From Methanobacterium sp. SMA-27 (GTDB taxonomy: Archaea > Methanobacteriota > Methanobacteria > Methanobacteriales > Methanobacteriaceae), in contig NZ_JQLY01000001.1 of the NCBI RefSeq assembly GCF_000744455.1, positions 1,178,001 to 1,242,000 on the forward strand: a stretch of DNA of 64,000 nt, given 5' to 3'. The position numbers and the translations under genes were made by a program. Below the pieces are notes generated by a model. The model was not told the origin of the DNA. It searched no databases and was given only the letters and a program-made list of their open reading frames with translations. Of this stretch, positions 1 to 10,000 are shown one piece after another. Position 1 is the stretch's first letter. Each line of letters begins with the position of its first letter.

Positions 1-237
1 GATTTTGCAGAAAACATTACAACAGAGGGAATAATACTAAAAGAATTACAGATTGGAATCAAATTATCCATTGGAAAACAATCAGTGGTCCAGGTAACAC
101 AGATAGGAAAGGAATGTTACAGCCCATGTGAAATTGGAAGACACGTGGGAGAGTGTATAATGCCCACTGATGGAATCTTCTGCAAGGTTTTAGAAGGTGG
201 GAAAATAAGGGTAGGAGATGGATTACAGATTATTTGA
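1..237 (+). CDS. MOSC-domain protein, 3' end only
   Basis: The gene enters from the left edge in frame 1 and ends at TGA 235-237, so only about 78 C-terminal residues are visible. The segment IGKECYSPCEIGRHVG followed by CIMPTDGIFCKVLEGG is the conserved C-terminal signature of small stand-alone MOSC proteins, which are related to the molybdenum cofactor sulfurase C-terminal domain and are thought to handle sulfur or metal-sulfur groups. The cysteines in KECYSPCEIG and GECIMP fit that family. No role can be fixed from the fragment alone. The family call is fairly secure and the function is inferred. Confidence 0.75.
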   Translation, partial: DFAENITTEGIILKELQIGIKLSIGKQSVVQVTQIGKECYSPCEIGRHVGECIMPTDGIFCKVLEGGKIRVGDGLQII

Positions 238-546
238 TTAAATATGGATCTTTTTTTTCCATTTTTTTCGCTTAAATCTATTTTAATAACAAGGATCAAT
301 CTACTTTTAGAGGAATGATTCATTTTTTGAATTACTTTAGATTAGTGGTTTATTTTAATTGATCCATAACAAATAAACAACAGTATCAAAATGGAAGAAA
401 TATAACATAAAGAACTATAATAGAATAGTTGATTCAATTAAAATTAAAAAACAATACTCAATGAATTACATTTGTAATTTGGATGTAGTATTTTAGTGTT
501 TAAAAAAAATTTAAGATATTTATCTTGATTATTTGGAGGAAATATA
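238..546. other. Intergenic leader of pdxS
   Basis: No gene is seen. A T-rich stretch just after the MOSC stop (about 250-268) may end its transcript. An inverted repeat with arms AACTAT (413-418) and ATAGTT (425-430) lies about 115 bases before pdxS. It resembles, but does not match, the AACnnnnGTT sites found elsewhere in the window. The pdxS ribosome site GGAGGA is at 535-540. Confidence 0.5.
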
Positions 547-1428
547 ATGTTACATGGAACAGAAGTTTTAAAGAAGGGATTTGCCAAGATGACTAAGGGC
601 GGAGTAATTATGGATGTTGTGAATGCTGAACAGGCTGTTATTGCCGAAGAAGCTGGAGCTGTTTCAGTAATGGCACTTGAAAAGGTGCCTGCTGATATAC
701 GTGCAGAAGGTGGAGTTGCAAGAATGGCTGATCCATCAAAGGTTCAGGAAATAATTGATGCTGTAAGTATTCCTGTAATGGCAAAGGCACGTATAGGTCA
801 TTTTGTTGAAGCACAAGTACTCGAGACACTTGGTGTAGATATGATAGATGAAAGTGAGGTTCTTACACCTGCAGATGAAAAATATCACATTAACAAGAAA
901 TTATTCACAATACCATTTGTATGTGGTGCACGTAACTTGGGCGAAGCTTTAAGGAGAATTGATGAAGGTGCAGCCATGATCCGTACCAAAGGTGAAGCAG
1001 GAACTGGAAATATTGTTGAAGCAGTAAGGCATAGCAGACAGATATCAAGTATCATAAGAGAACTTAAAGATAAAACCGAAGAAGAACTTTGGACAGTTGC
1101 TCGTGAAACAGAATCCACACTCAAACTTGTAAAAGAAACAGCCAAACTCGGAAGATTACCTGTAGTGAACTTTGCAGCAGGAGGAATTGCAACACCTGCA
1201 GATGCAGCATTAATGATGCAACTTGGATCAGACGGTGTCTTTGTTGGATCCGGAATATTCAAGTCAGAACAACCAATACTTGTTGCAAAGGCAATTGTAG
1301 AAGCTACAACCCACTTTGAAGATGCAGATATCATTACTAAGGTTTCAACAGATCTTGGTAAGGCAATGCCAGGACTTGAAATAAGTGACATACCAGAAAA
1401 CATGAAATTACAAACAAGAGGATGGTAA
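547..1428 (+). CDS. pdxS: Pyridoxal 5'-phosphate synthase, lyase subunit PdxS
   Basis: PdxS (Pdx1) builds PLP from ribose 5-phosphate, glyceraldehyde 3-phosphate and ammonia, the last supplied by the glutaminase PdxT. The 293-residue length is normal for the family. The TIM-barrel catalytic residues are visible: Asp23 in IMDVVN, Lys80 in [10 protein letters not shown] and Lys148 in [11 protein letters not shown], followed by the phosphate-binding [12 protein letters not shown] loop and [12 protein letters not shown] follows GGAGGA at a good distance. pdxT is not next to it here. Several neighbours are PLP enzymes (a C-S lyase, cysK, iscS, metY), so local demand for the cofactor is clear, but joint regulation is only inference. 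Confidence 0.97.
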   Translation: MLHGTEVLKKGFAKMTKGGVIMDVVNAEQAVIAEEAGAVSVMALEKVPADIRAEGGVARMADPSKVQEIIDAVSIPVMAKARIGHFVEAQVLETLGVDMIDESEVLTPADEKYHINKKLFTIPFVCGARNLGEALRRIDEGAAMIRTKGEAGTGNIVEAVRHSRQISSIIRELKDKTEEELWTVARETESTLKLVKETAKLGRLPVVNFAAGGIATPADAALMMQLGSDGVFVGSGIFKSEQPILVAKAIVEATTHFEDADIITKVSTDLGKAMPGLEISDIPENMKLQTRGW

Positions 1429-1521
1429 GGAATATCTTACCTAATCTTACTTCAAATTTTTATTTATTTTAAATCATTTGCTCTATTTATATAGTATATT
1501 AAGTTTAATATGATGATATAA

Positions 1522-2730
1522 ATGAAATACAATTTTAAAAAACTGTGCAACAGGAAAGACACTGATTGTCTGAAATGGGATATGATGGAGCCAATATTTG
1601 GACACGATGATCTCATCCCTTTATGGGTTGCTGACATGGATTTTCCAGTTGCCAAACCAGTAACAGACGCACTTAAAAAACGTGTAGAACATCCCTTTTA
1701 TGGTTACACTCAAGCTGGATCAAGCGTGATAAATGCAGTTGTTGATCGTATGCAACGTAAATTCAACTGGAGGATTGATCCTGAATGGATAGTGTTTACC
1801 CCGGGTGTTGTTCCTGCACTACATGTTGCAATTCGTTCTATCACCCACCCTGGTGATGGAGTAATTTTACAGGAACCCACATATCATCCATTTTTTCCAG
1901 CTGTTACCAACAGCGGCTGTCAAACAGTAAATAATGGACTCAAACTAATAAACGGCAGATATGTAATGGACTATAATGGTCTTGAAGAAATATTTAAACC
2001 AAAAACAAGAGCTTTGTCTAATTCTGGACGTGTTAAAACAATTATTTTTTGTAATCCACACAATCCTGTTGGAAGATCCTGGGATAGGGAGGAAATAATC
2101 AGGATGGGAGAGATCGTTATAAAAAATGGCGGAGTAGTTATCTCAGATGAGATTCACTGTGAAATACTCTTTAAAGGACAGAAACACATACCATTTGCAA
2201 CAATTTCCAAAGAGTTTGAACAGAATTGTATAGTTTGTATGTCCCCTAGTAAAACATTCAACCTGGCTGGTCTTGAAGTTTCTTCAATAATCATACCAAA
2301 TAAAAAAATCAGAGATAACTTCACTAACACTCGTGCAGGTATTGTACCCAACCCCAATCTTTTTGGATATACTGCACTTGAAGCGGCATACAGATTTGGA
2401 GATGAATGGTTAGAGCAAGTTCTTGATTATTTGCAGGATAATCTGAACTTTTTAATGGATTACATTAAAGAAAACATTCCAATTATTAAAGTCATAAAAA
2501 CGGAGGGTACATACCTTGTATGGCTTGATTGCAGAGGTCTTGGTATGGACAACATCACCCTTAGAACTTTTATGAGAGAAGAGGCTAGGGTGGGATTGGA
2601 GGATGGATTTATATTTGGAGAGTCAGGAAGTGGATTTATGAGAATGAACATTGCATGTCCAGTATCCATCCTTGAAGAAGCTTTAAAACAAATAGAAGAT
2701 GCAGTTAATGAGTTTAATACTCAAATGTAA
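1522..2730 (+). CDS. MalY/PatB-type aminotransferase, probable cystathionine beta-lyase
   Basis: This is a fold-type I PLP enzyme of 402 residues. NPHNPVGR (about 178-185), SDEIHCE (about 208-214) and the Schiff-base lysine Lys244 in SPSKTFNLAGLE are all visible. The N-terminal motif PLWVADMDFPVAKPV and the SDEIHCE loop are typical of the MalY/PatB subfamily, whose characterised members cleave C-S bonds (cystathionine or cysteine beta-lyase) rather than transaminate. A role in methionine or cysteine turnover would suit the sulfur genes nearby, but the exact substrate is not shown. It stands 93 bases after pdxS and 54 bases before the NifX-like gene on the same strand, so co-transcription with the latter is plausible. 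Confidence 0.88.
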   Translation: MKYNFKKLCNRKDTDCLKWDMMEPIFGHDDLIPLWVADMDFPVAKPVTDALKKRVEHPFYGYTQAGSSVINAVVDRMQRKFNWRIDPEWIVFTPGVVPALHVAIRSITHPGDGVILQEPTYHPFFPAVTNSGCQTVNNGLKLINGRYVMDYNGLEEIFKPKTRALSNSGRVKTIIFCNPHNPVGRSWDREEIIRMGEIVIKNGGVVISDEIHCEILFKGQKHIPFATISKEFEQNCIVCMSPSKTFNLAGLEVSSIIIPNKKIRDNFTNTRAGIVPNPNLFGYTALEAAYRFGDEWLEQVLDYLQDNLNFLMDYIKENIPIIKVIKTEGTYLVWLDCRGLGMDNITLRTFMREEARVGLEDGFIFGESGSGFMRMNIACPVSILEEALKQIEDAVNEFNTQM

Positions 2731-2784
2731 AAATCATTTTTTTTATAAAAAATGGATTTGATAAATTATTGGAGAAGATTTAAT

Positions 2785-3135
2785 ATGTTGTTTAAGGTTG
2801 CAAGTAACGATGGGAAAATTATTAATCAACATTTTGGACACGCAAAACAATTTCTTATATTTGATATAGATGATAACGGAAATTTTGAATTCGTAGAACT
2901 CAGGGAGAATGTTCCATCTTGTAGTGGAGGAAATCATTCATCTGGATCTATGGAATCTACAATTGAACTTATCAAAGACGTTGATATTGTGTTAGTAAGT
3001 CAAATTGGTCCTGGAGCATCACAATCATTGATATCAAATGGTATACAACCTTACATGATGCCAACGTATATTGATGAGGCATTGGAAAAATTAGGTTCTA
3101 AATTTGTGAATGAAAAAAAAAAAGTTAAAAAGTGA
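2785..3135 (+). CDS. NifX/NafY-like dinitrogenase iron-molybdenum cofactor-binding protein
   Basis: This small protein of about 116 residues begins MLFKVASNDGKIINQHFGHAK. That pattern of a beta strand, then ING/VNQHFGHA, is the mark of the NifB C-terminal/NifX/NafY fold, which binds iron-sulfur or FeMo-cofactor precursors. I chose the ATG at 2785, preceded by GGAG at 2771, over an upstream in-frame ATG at 2752 because homologues begin at this point. A CSGGNHSSGSME segment follows and the tail is very lysine-rich. In methanogens such stand-alone proteins are common and mostly uncharacterised. It probably handles Fe-S clusters, in keeping with the sulfur setting, but that is inference. Confidence 0.8.
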   Translation: MLFKVASNDGKIINQHFGHAKQFLIFDIDDNGNFEFVELRENVPSCSGGNHSSGSMESTIELIKDVDIVLVSQIGPGASQSLISNGIQPYMMPTYIDEALEKLGSKFVNEKKKVKK

Positions 3136-3245
3136 GAACCCATTATAAAATTAAAATAAACTAAATTATAAAGTACCGAATATTAACTGATTAAGATTTC
3201 AAATTAATTGGATTCTAAAATTTAAATTGATAAAATATTCAATTT

Positions 3246-3320
3246 ATAATTTATATAAATTAACGATCGTTAAGTATTTATATTAAACCTTTTCTAATAA
3301 AAGTTATATAACGATCGTTA
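3246..3320 (+). promoter_or_regulatory. cysK promoter region with two AACGATCGTT palindromes
   Basis: Two identical perfect 10-bp palindromes AACGATCGTT lie at 3262-3271 and 3310-3319, 48 bases apart. Each directly follows a TATA-like run: TTTATATAAATT before the first and GTTATATAA before the second. The arrangement suggests two tandem promoters, each with an operator overlapping or abutting the TATA box, where a bound protein would block TBP or polymerase. A weaker half-site (ATCGTT) follows at about 3324. The same AACnnnnGTT form recurs before other sulfur genes in the window. Confidence 0.6.
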
Positions 3321-3383
3321 TTAATCGTTTCAGTCACTCATCGATCAACACTCGTTATGTAAAATTTAAAAACAGGTGAAAAA

Positions 3384-4370
3384 ATGGTAAAAATACCGGA
3401 ATTAACAAGGGGAATAGCAAATAATGTGACCGAAACTATAGGAAACACACCTATAGTAAGGTTAAATAAATTAACAGAAGGATTAAACGCAGATGTAGTA
3501 GTTAAACTTGAATCCTTTAATCCTTTATCAAGCGTTAAAGACAGAATTGGTGTTGCATTGATCGAAGCAGGTGAAGAAGCCGGCATAATTAACAAGAACA
3601 CCATATTAATCGAACCAACAAGTGGAAATACAGGTATAGCACTTGCATTTGTAGCAGCACAAAGGGGATATAAACTCATTTTAACTATGCCAGATACCAT
3701 GTCAATCGAGAGAAGGAAACTTCTAACTTTACTAGGGGCAGAAATTGTTTTAACTCCTGGAGCAAATGGAATGGCGGGTGCAGTTGCCAAGGCTGAAGAA
3801 TTAGCTAAAGAAATATCCGGTGCTGTATTGCCACAGCAGTTTAAAAATTTAGCTAATCCTAAGATTCATAGAGAAACAACAGCTCCCGAAATCTGGAGAG
3901 ACACAAATGGAAAAATAGACATATTAGTATCTGGAACAGGAACAGGTGGAACAATAACAGGTGTGGGCCAGGCACTTAAAGAACTCAAACCAGAAGTTAA
4001 ATTAGTTGCAGTTGAACCTGTAACATCACCTGTACTTTCACAAGGTAAATCTGGACCCCACAAAATACAGGGTATTGGACCTGGTTTTGTACCAGATGTA
4101 CTTCAAATAGAACTTATCGATGAGATTGTAACAGTTTCAGATGAAGATTCTGCAAAAACACTTCTAGCACTCGCAAGGGAAGAAGGTATACTTGCAGGTA
4201 TATCCTCTGGTGCCGCCACATATGCTGCATTACAATTGGCTAAAAAAGAAGAAAATGCAGGTAAGCTTATAGTTGTTGTTTTACCAGACACAGGAGAAAG
4301 ATACTTGAGTATGGATTGGGTGTTTGAAGACATTTTCAAAACATCGGAAACATCAGATTTCACAGATTAA
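3384..4370 (+). CDS. cysK: Cysteine synthase, CysK family
   Basis: This is a fold-type II PLP enzyme of 328 residues that makes cysteine from O-acetylserine (or O-phosphoserine) and sulfide. Visible signatures are the Schiff-base lysine Lys52 in [11 protein letters not shown], the substrate loop [11 protein letters not shown], the glycine-rich phosphate loop [13 protein letters not shown], and the C-terminal [13 protein letters not shown]. The length is usual for CysK/CysM. ATG is preceded by AGGTG. The nearest promoter carries two palindromic sites shared with other sulfur genes here, suggesting control by sulfur or cysteine supply. Whether acetylserine or phosphoserine is preferred cannot be read from the sequence. 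Confidence 0.95.
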   Translation: MVKIPELTRGIANNVTETIGNTPIVRLNKLTEGLNADVVVKLESFNPLSSVKDRIGVALIEAGEEAGIINKNTILIEPTSGNTGIALAFVAAQRGYKLILTMPDTMSIERRKLLTLLGAEIVLTPGANGMAGAVAKAEELAKEISGAVLPQQFKNLANPKIHRETTAPEIWRDTNGKIDILVSGTGTGGTITGVGQALKELKPEVKLVAVEPVTSPVLSQGKSGPHKIQGIGPGFVPDVLQIELIDEIVTVSDEDSAKTLLALAREEGILAGISSGAATYAALQLAKKEENAGKLIVVVLPDTGERYLSMDWVFEDIFKTSETSDFTD

Positions 4371-4548
4371 TATTCAAAATATATTTTCTTTTTTTCAATT
4401 CCCAAATATATTAAAATCTATGTATAAATTATTTTAAATAATTGACTATTAATGTGGATTACAGTATTTTGTAACTCTATTGTAGATTTCCATATTCCTT
4501 AACAATAGTTCTTTATCAATTATGATCTTAAGTAAAAAATATCGAAGA

Positions 4549-5337
4549 TTAACCTTTGAATGCTTCTACTTCCAACCTCACCATGTTCACTTTGACCATT
4601 CCTTCATTATCTAATGGATTTTGTTCAATGTATCTGGTTGCTAATTCATCGATAAAATCTTCTTGAAGATTTTCAGGGATTCTTTGTGTATAAGGAAGCC
4701 ATACTGTTCGTATCCATGATTTTAATCCTTCAACACCCTTCTGAACCATAACCTTCGAAATTAGTTCGACCCTCACAGGTTTAAAATTTGCTTCATTAAG
4801 CCATTTAATATATTTTTTTGGTCCGTAAAATCCATATGGAAAGGTGAACCCTTGGAAGTAGTTGTTCCATTTCTCTTCCGTAATTATTTCATCTGCAAGG
4901 TATAAAATTTTCTGTGCATTGCCCTTACCACCCATTTGGATTAATATCCTACCATCAGGCTTAAGGCTCTTTTGTATTCGTTTTAAAATATCCCCATGGC
5001 CTTTGATCCAGTGAAGTGCTGCATTACTAAAGATAAGGTCAAATTCAGAGTTGTAATCTATTTCCTGAAAATCTTTCAGTTTGAAGTGTAAATTTGGATG
5101 TTCCTTTAAAGGAAAGGTCCTTGTTGCTAATTCAATCATATCAATTGAACTGTCAATTCCCACTATACATCCGTCTTTAAGATTTGTGGCTATTTCCGAT
5201 GTTACTTTACCATCTCCACATCCTATATCAAGGACTCCTTCAGATCCTTGAAGATCCATTTTAGTTATAAGTTCTCTAGCCCATTTCTGTTGTGCACTCG
5301 AACTTTTTTGATATTCCTCTGCATCCCATTTAAACAT
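4549..5337 (-). CDS. SAM-dependent class I methyltransferase, trans-aconitate methyltransferase-like
   Basis: A 262-residue Rossmann methyltransferase. Motif I is EGVLDIGCGDGKVT at about 33-46, with an acidic ribose-binding residue in VGIDSS, and motif IV lies around FDLIFSNAALHWI. The phrase SNAALHWIKGHGDIL and the N-terminal FKWDAEEYQKSSSAQQKWA resemble the trans-aconitate 2-methyltransferase (Tam) group. The archaeal substrate is unknown. GAGGTG precedes the ATG. It is transcribed against cysK with no obvious partner gene. Confidence 0.8.
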   Translation of the reverse strand: MFKWDAEEYQKSSSAQQKWARELITKMDLQGSEGVLDIGCGDGKVTSEIATNLKDGCIVGIDSSIDMIELATRTFPLKEHPNLHFKLKDFQEIDYNSEFDLIFSNAALHWIKGHGDILKRIQKSLKPDGRILIQMGGKGNAQKILYLADEIITEEKWNNYFQGFTFPYGFYGPKKYIKWLNEANFKPVRVELISKVMVQKGVEGLKSWIRTVWLPYTQRIPENLQEDFIDELATRYIEQNPLDNEGMVKVNMVRLEVEAFKG

Positions 5338-6267
5338 TTAAAAATACACCTCAAAAAGTTTTATCCACTATCACCGGATAAGATTTGATCATTTCAAACT
5401 AAATTCTATTTTTTGATATATTTACCTTTTCATATTGGAAATTTTAATTAAGATTCTTATCATAATATTTTTGATACTTATTTTTTATTCATTCTGTTAG
5501 AAGTTGAATTCTATTTTTTAATTTTTCCTTTTTACAAAAATATCATAATATTAAAGAGGAATATCATAAATTGTATTTGTTTGGTATGATTTTGGCAATT
5601 GATCTTTGATATAATTATTAAAATTTTGATTTATAGCTCTATTTCAATCAGTTAGGGTATATGTAGCAGACTATAATCTTGATGTTTAAACAAAGTTAGT
5701 TTTGAGAATGATATTTACAATAAACAATAGATTTTTCTAAGATTTTCAAACCAATTGTCATGAGGATTATGATAATTTTTACATGGGTAATACTTATTTT
5801 ATGAAGATCCACCAATAAATTCTCTTCAATACATGTTCGGCTTTAAAATTTTAATTAAATACTTAATTGATTCTTTTATTATATTTATAGAGTATATTAA
5901 GATGTATTGGTTGAAAATACGTATTATTGGAAGATTCAACCCAAATATTAGATATTTTTTATTTCGTTATATCAAGCTATGACGAAGTAGAATATAATTC
6001 ATTAAAAAATACACAAAATCAAATAAAAATTTAAGAATTATTAACTTGACAGTCAATCATAAAATAATGAAAAATTAAATCTTCAATAAAAATCAAATAA
6101 TTTTTTTTAAAAAAATAAAATACAAATTAAATTATTTAATTTTTTTAAATGAATTATAAAACATAATTCTCAAATTGTTGGAATTTCATTTCATGATTTT
6201 TTTTTATAAAATTATATTTTTAATTATAATTAACTACAATTACTTCCTAATTACATAAAGAAAAAAT
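5338..6267. other. Long AT-rich intergenic region
   Basis: About 930 bases lie between the methyltransferase start and the ABC permease stop. I see no convincing open frame, tRNA or conserved RNA. The sequence is extremely AT-rich with many stops in all frames. It may be decayed DNA. Confidence 0.5.
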
Positions 6268-7020
6268 TTATTGACGTTTACTGAAAAGATATGTTCCAAT
6301 AATAACAACAGCCACATCAAAAATACAAATAATCAATATATCATAGTACAATGGTATGAAACTGTGCCATCCACTTATCATTACAGTTCGCAATGCATCT
6401 ACACCATAGGTGAGTGGATTTATATAGAATGCCCATTTTATCCATGTTGGCAGATTTGTTAATGGAAATAGTGCACCGCTTAAAAAGAACATTGGTAGGT
6501 TAACAAATGTTACTATAGTACCAAAGCTTTCCAAACTGTTCATAAGACTTGCAATGATCAGACCAATGCATGTTAAACCAATTGTGATTATTATCATTAA
6601 TGGTATTGCTAGTCCTACTGCAATGAATGTTAAGGGTACTCCAATAATTGTTCCAAGCACTATAACTATAATTCCCTGGATAATAGCTGCTGTTGCTACT
6701 CCAAACATCTTCCCTGCAAAGATTGAAATCCTTCCAATGGGAGCAACTAGAATTTCCTTCATAAACCCGAATTGCCTATCCCATATCACAGATATACCCA
6801 GAAATATTGAGGTAAAAAGAAGTGTCTGTGCAATTATACCGGGTAGCAAGAATTGAGTGTAATTAAAACCTGCAGTTGAAAGTGTAGTTCCTAATCCTCC
6901 CCCAAAAATTACAAGCCAAAGTACAGGTGTAATTACAGAGCTAATTAAACGTGACCTGTCACGGATAAAACGTTTGAGTTCACGGCGCCATAATGCATTG
7001 ATACCTCTTAACTCACTTAT
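6268..7020 (-). CDS. ABC-2 type transporter permease, start codon apparently AUA
   Basis: The frame reads about 250 residues, beginning with a soluble N-terminus (SELRGINALWRRELKRFIRD) and followed by six likely membrane segments. This is the usual size and layout of DrrB-like ABC-2 permeases. Inside the frame no ATG, GTG or TTG occurs before the leucine TTG at 6849, and starting there would lose the first membrane helix. The homologous start position carries ATA at 7018-7020, overlapping the ATPase stop TAA. A single A-to-G change at 7018 would give ATG for this gene and TGA for the ATPase, the standard ATGA overlap. So this is either a point mutation, a sequence error or a rare non-canonical start. 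It pairs with the ATPase upstream. Confidence 0.8.
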   Translation of the reverse strand: MSELRGINALWRRELKRFIRDRSRLISSVITPVLWLVIFGGGLGTTLSTAGFNYTQFLLPGIIAQTLLFTSIFLGISVIWDRQFGFMKEILVAPIGRISIFAGKMFGVATAAIIQGIIVIVLGTIIGVPLTFIAVGLAIPLMIIITIGLTCIGLIIASLMNSLESFGTIVTFVNLPMFFLSGALFPLTNLPTWIKWAFYINPLTYGVDALRTVMISGWHSFIPLYYDILIICIFDVAVVIIGTYLFSKRQ

Positions 7021-8006
7021 TTTATCCTCCCCCTCATCCTTGCAGCCATTCCAGTTAATTCTTTGCCTCCTCCACCCTCACGAATTTCCTTACCCGTGAA
7101 GAACATGAATGCAGCATCCAGATCAGGCTCTTTTATCGATATATTATAAATATAAATCCCAACAGAAACAGCTAATTCAACTATACGTGCCAGGGCCGTA
7201 TGAGAATTTTCAACAGTTAAAATAAGTTCTTTTTCAGTTTCCATTATATTTGTAGCGAGTTTGCTTTCTGAAACATTTTCAGATAACAGTTTGTTATCAC
7301 TGGACTCGATGATTATTGTTTCACCTTCAATTTTACTTTTAAGTTTTTGGGGTGTATCTAGGGCTACAATTTTGCTCCGGTCAATAATTGCTATCCTATC
7401 ACAGAGTTTATCTGCTTCTTCCATGTAATGGGTTGTTAATATGATAGTGATGTTTTCACGCTTTTTAAGATCCCTGATATAATTCCAGATATGATCTCTA
7501 CTTTGTGGATCCAAGCCCACTGTTGGTTCATCCAAAAAAAGTACTTTTGGATAATGTATTAGGCTTCTTGCTATTTCCAATCGTCGCCTCATACCACCAG
7601 AATAAGTATTAACTAGATTTGATGCACGATCCTCCAGTTCAACTAACTTCAATACTTCATCAATTCGCGAGTGCATAACATCCCTGGGCACATTGTATAG
7701 ATCAGCATGCAATTCCATATTTTCCATACCTGTTAATTTATCATCTATACTTGGATCCTGAAAAACAATCCCAATAGAACGTCTAACATCAGAAGCCTGT
7801 TTCACAATATCATATCCTTCTACAGTGGCAGTACCTGATGTTGGATTTAAAATAGTACAAAGCATAGAGATGAATGTGCTTTTCCCGGCACCATTAGGAC
7901 CTAATAGTCCAAATATTTCCCCTTGATTCACCTTTAGGTTTACATTATCCACAGCGGTTAATTTACCAAATTTTTTTGTTAAACCATTAGTCTCTATTGC
8001 TATCAT
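7017..8006 (-). CDS. ABC transporter ATP-binding protein, DrrA family
   Basis: A 329-residue ATPase with Walker A GPNGAGKS (36-43), Q-loop VFQDPSID, signature YSGGMRRRLEIARS, Walker B KVLFLDEPTVGLD and a switch histidine in ILTTHYMEEAD. The C-terminal extension of about 90 residues ending in LDAAFMFFTGKEIR is characteristic of the daunorubicin-resistance type DrrA subfamily, which exports hydrophobic compounds together with one ABC-2 permease. The permease follows with overlapping ends. ATG is preceded by AGAGG. The substrate is unknown. Confidence 0.93.
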   Translation of the reverse strand: MIAIETNGLTKKFGKLTAVDNVNLKVNQGEIFGLLGPNGAGKSTFISMLCTILNPTSGTATVEGYDIVKQASDVRRSIGIVFQDPSIDDKLTGMENMELHADLYNVPRDVMHSRIDEVLKLVELEDRASNLVNTYSGGMRRRLEIARSLIHYPKVLFLDEPTVGLDPQSRDHIWNYIRDLKKRENITIILTTHYMEEADKLCDRIAIIDRSKIVALDTPQKLKSKIEGETIIIESSDNKLLSENVSESKLATNIMETEKELILTVENSHTALARIVELAVSVGIYIYNISIKEPDLDAAFMFFTGKEIREGGGGKELTGMAARMRGRIK

Positions 8007-8067
8007 AAAATCCTCTTATTCTATTTTGTTTAATCTTTTATAAAAAATGATATATAGAAATAAGTTT

Positions 8068-8819
8068 TTAAGCCTGTTTATTGGATAGTTCAGCTATTTT
8101 TTCGTTGGGATTAGATTTGAATAATCCACCATGATAGGTAATAATCTGTTCAATATCGAAATTTAATAATTTTTAAGTGAATCAGTTGCTTGTTTCATAT
8201 CTGGAGTATGCAGAGGGTTAGGTCCCAACAATTCACCGTTATCAATATTTAACTGATCACCTGCAACCAATATCTTATTCTGATTCAGATACAAACATAT
8301 ATGGCCTGGTGTATGTCCGGGTGTATGGATTATTTTAATCCCTCCACAATATGGTAGTTCCAGTCCATCCGGGAGAGTTGCATCAACTTTAGCTTTGGGA
8401 GGATTTAAAAATAAATTCTTCATTGCTTTACGTCCCTCTTCAGGTATGGATTTATACTTTTCTTCAAGTTGAGCCCTGCGTTCTGGTGTTATTTTATCTA
8501 ATTTTTCATCACCTTGAATATAGGACTTGTCATCTTCATGTGATAGAACAAGTATTTTATGGTCAGAATCATTTAAAATTTCTGGCAAACCTCCAATATG
8601 GTCAATATCCTGGTGTGTTATGATAATTTTATCAAGTCTTTTGTAATCTATATCTGCTTTGATAATTGCATCTTTAATATATTTGAATGCGCCCGGAAAA
8701 CCAGTGTCGACCAGTATCACATTATTATCGTCCCACAGGAGTGTTGGATAAAAAATTCTTTCTTCATTACCCATCCGCATTGATATTTCCAGCATTTCTA
8801 CACCATCAGCTATTCTCAT
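8068..8819 (-). CDS. MBL-fold metallo-hydrolase with apparent C-terminal frameshift
   Basis: The protein shows metallo-beta-lactamase fold motifs: ITHQDIDHIGG (the second His of HxHxDH is Asp here), HTPGHTPGHICLY and VAGDQLN. The reading frame stops at 8163 after SLKNY. In the next frame the sequence continues LNFDIEQIITYHGG and ends at 8068, giving about 250 residues, the usual family length, and the expected final YHGG metal-site histidine. The break falls in a run of five T (8170-8174 on the plus strand), where one more T would restore the frame. Either the terminal 32 residues are really lost or a base is missing from the sequence. The reaction (glyoxalase II-like, lactonase or other) cannot be assigned. 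Confidence 0.82.
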
Positions 8820-9102
8820 AAATTTAAACCCCCAAATTTTATAATCTTCTTTTCTATTTATCTTTTATTAATAATTGAATAATAAATATCCTGATTTTAT
8901 ATTCCATTATTATCATAAAAATAAACTTGCTGATACGTGTAATAAATGGCATGATCTAATATGAATCTTTTAAATAACTCGAGATTTCAAAGAAAAATAA
9001 AAATAAATAATGTTTTTATGTATTAAATGATGTTGTTCAATGATTATATCCTTGGTTAAAAATATTTTTCATTGATTATCATTGGGATTAAACAGACCAC
9101 AG

Positions 9103-9996
9103 TTATGTGAATTTGTCCTGGAAATCTTCAACATATTCTGTTTGTATTAATGGTTTCACAGCCTCTACCATATTCCCCATTATTAAGAAGAAATCTTTAT
9201 CCTTTTCTACCATTGCATCCATTATAGATTTTTCCATACCTTTACGTGCAGTTATATCTGTCATTATTGAAATTGCCCCTATATATTCACCAGTAACTTT
9301 ATGTAAAGGACTTGTTGATACTAGAACCCATAAAGGTGTACCCTCTTTATTTAAAAATTGTATTTCATAAGTTTGACCAATGTGCTTATCATTAACCTTC
9401 AAATGTTTTTTAAATACATTTCTACAACTTTTATTAATGAAATTAAATACATTTTGGTTCATTAGGTCATCCATTTTGTAACCTAACATATCTGCCATCT
9501 GACTATTTACATAATTTATTTTGTTTTGGGAGTCAATTAAAAAGAGTCCAGACTCTAACTTTTCAACCATTGATCTATACTTCTCTTCACTTTTTCTAAG
9601 ATCAATTTCAATATGTTTACGTTCGATAGAGTATTTTATTGACCGTGAAAGTAGTTGTTTATCTATTTGTCCCTTAACAAGGTAATCTTGAGCACCTTCT
9701 GACACTATGTTTATGGCTAGATCTTCGTCCAATAGTCCAGTTAGAATTATTATGGGTACTTCAGGTGCGTGCATGTTCATTGTGTTAAAAGTACCAATAC
9801 CCTGGCTATCTGGAAGGTTTAAATCTAAAAGCATGATATCAAAATCTTCATTTACATGTTCCAATCCATCTTTAATCCGTTTGAAATGATCTAGTACAAA
9901 ATTATCGGCATAAACTTCTTTAAGCATTTCATTGATTATCAATGCATCTCCAGGATTATCCTCTATTAATAAAATATGTATCTTCTTGTCAGTCAT
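9103..9996 (-). CDS. Response regulator with receiver and PAS domains
   Basis: Residues 5-125 form a CheY-like receiver: acidic pocket IEDNPGD, phospho-acceptor Asp58 in IMLLDLNLPDS, the switch Thr in IIILTGL and Lys in YLVKGQ. A PAS sensor domain follows at about 138-255 (EEKYRSMVEKLESGLFLID to ITARKG) and then a short tail with no histidine kinase core. Receiver-PAS proteins of this kind are common in Methanobacteria and have no DNA-binding output. It starts 4 bases after the preceding receiver gene, so both are in one operon with the broken kinase. It probably passes or modulates phosphoryl signals, but the input and output are unknown. Confidence 0.85.
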   Translation of the reverse strand: MTDKKIHILLIEDNPGDALIINEMLKEVYADNFVLDHFKRIKDGLEHVNEDFDIMLLDLNLPDSQGIGTFNTMNMHAPEVPIIILTGLLDEDLAINIVSEGAQDYLVKGQIDKQLLSRSIKYSIERKHIEIDLRKSEEKYRSMVEKLESGLFLIDSQNKINYVNSQMADMLGYKMDDLMNQNVFNFINKSCRNVFKKHLKVNDKHIGQTYEIQFLNKEGTPLWVLVSTSPLHKVTGEYIGAISIMTDITARKGMEKSIMDAMVEKDKDFFLIMGNMVEAVKPLIQTEYVEDFQDKFT

Positions 9997-10000
9997 GATT

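Noticed and set aside
411..432. AACTAT-N6-ATAGTT upstream of pdxS as another sulfur operator
   Set aside because: The arms are similar but the spacing breaks the AACnnnnGTT form, and it is not next to a TATA box. Left as a weak possibility.
885..1403. Minus-strand open frame inside pdxS
   Set aside because: It is a shadow of the conserved pdxS frame with no ribosome site or family pattern. Similar overlaps inside hsdR, hsdM, metX and cysS were left out for the same reason.
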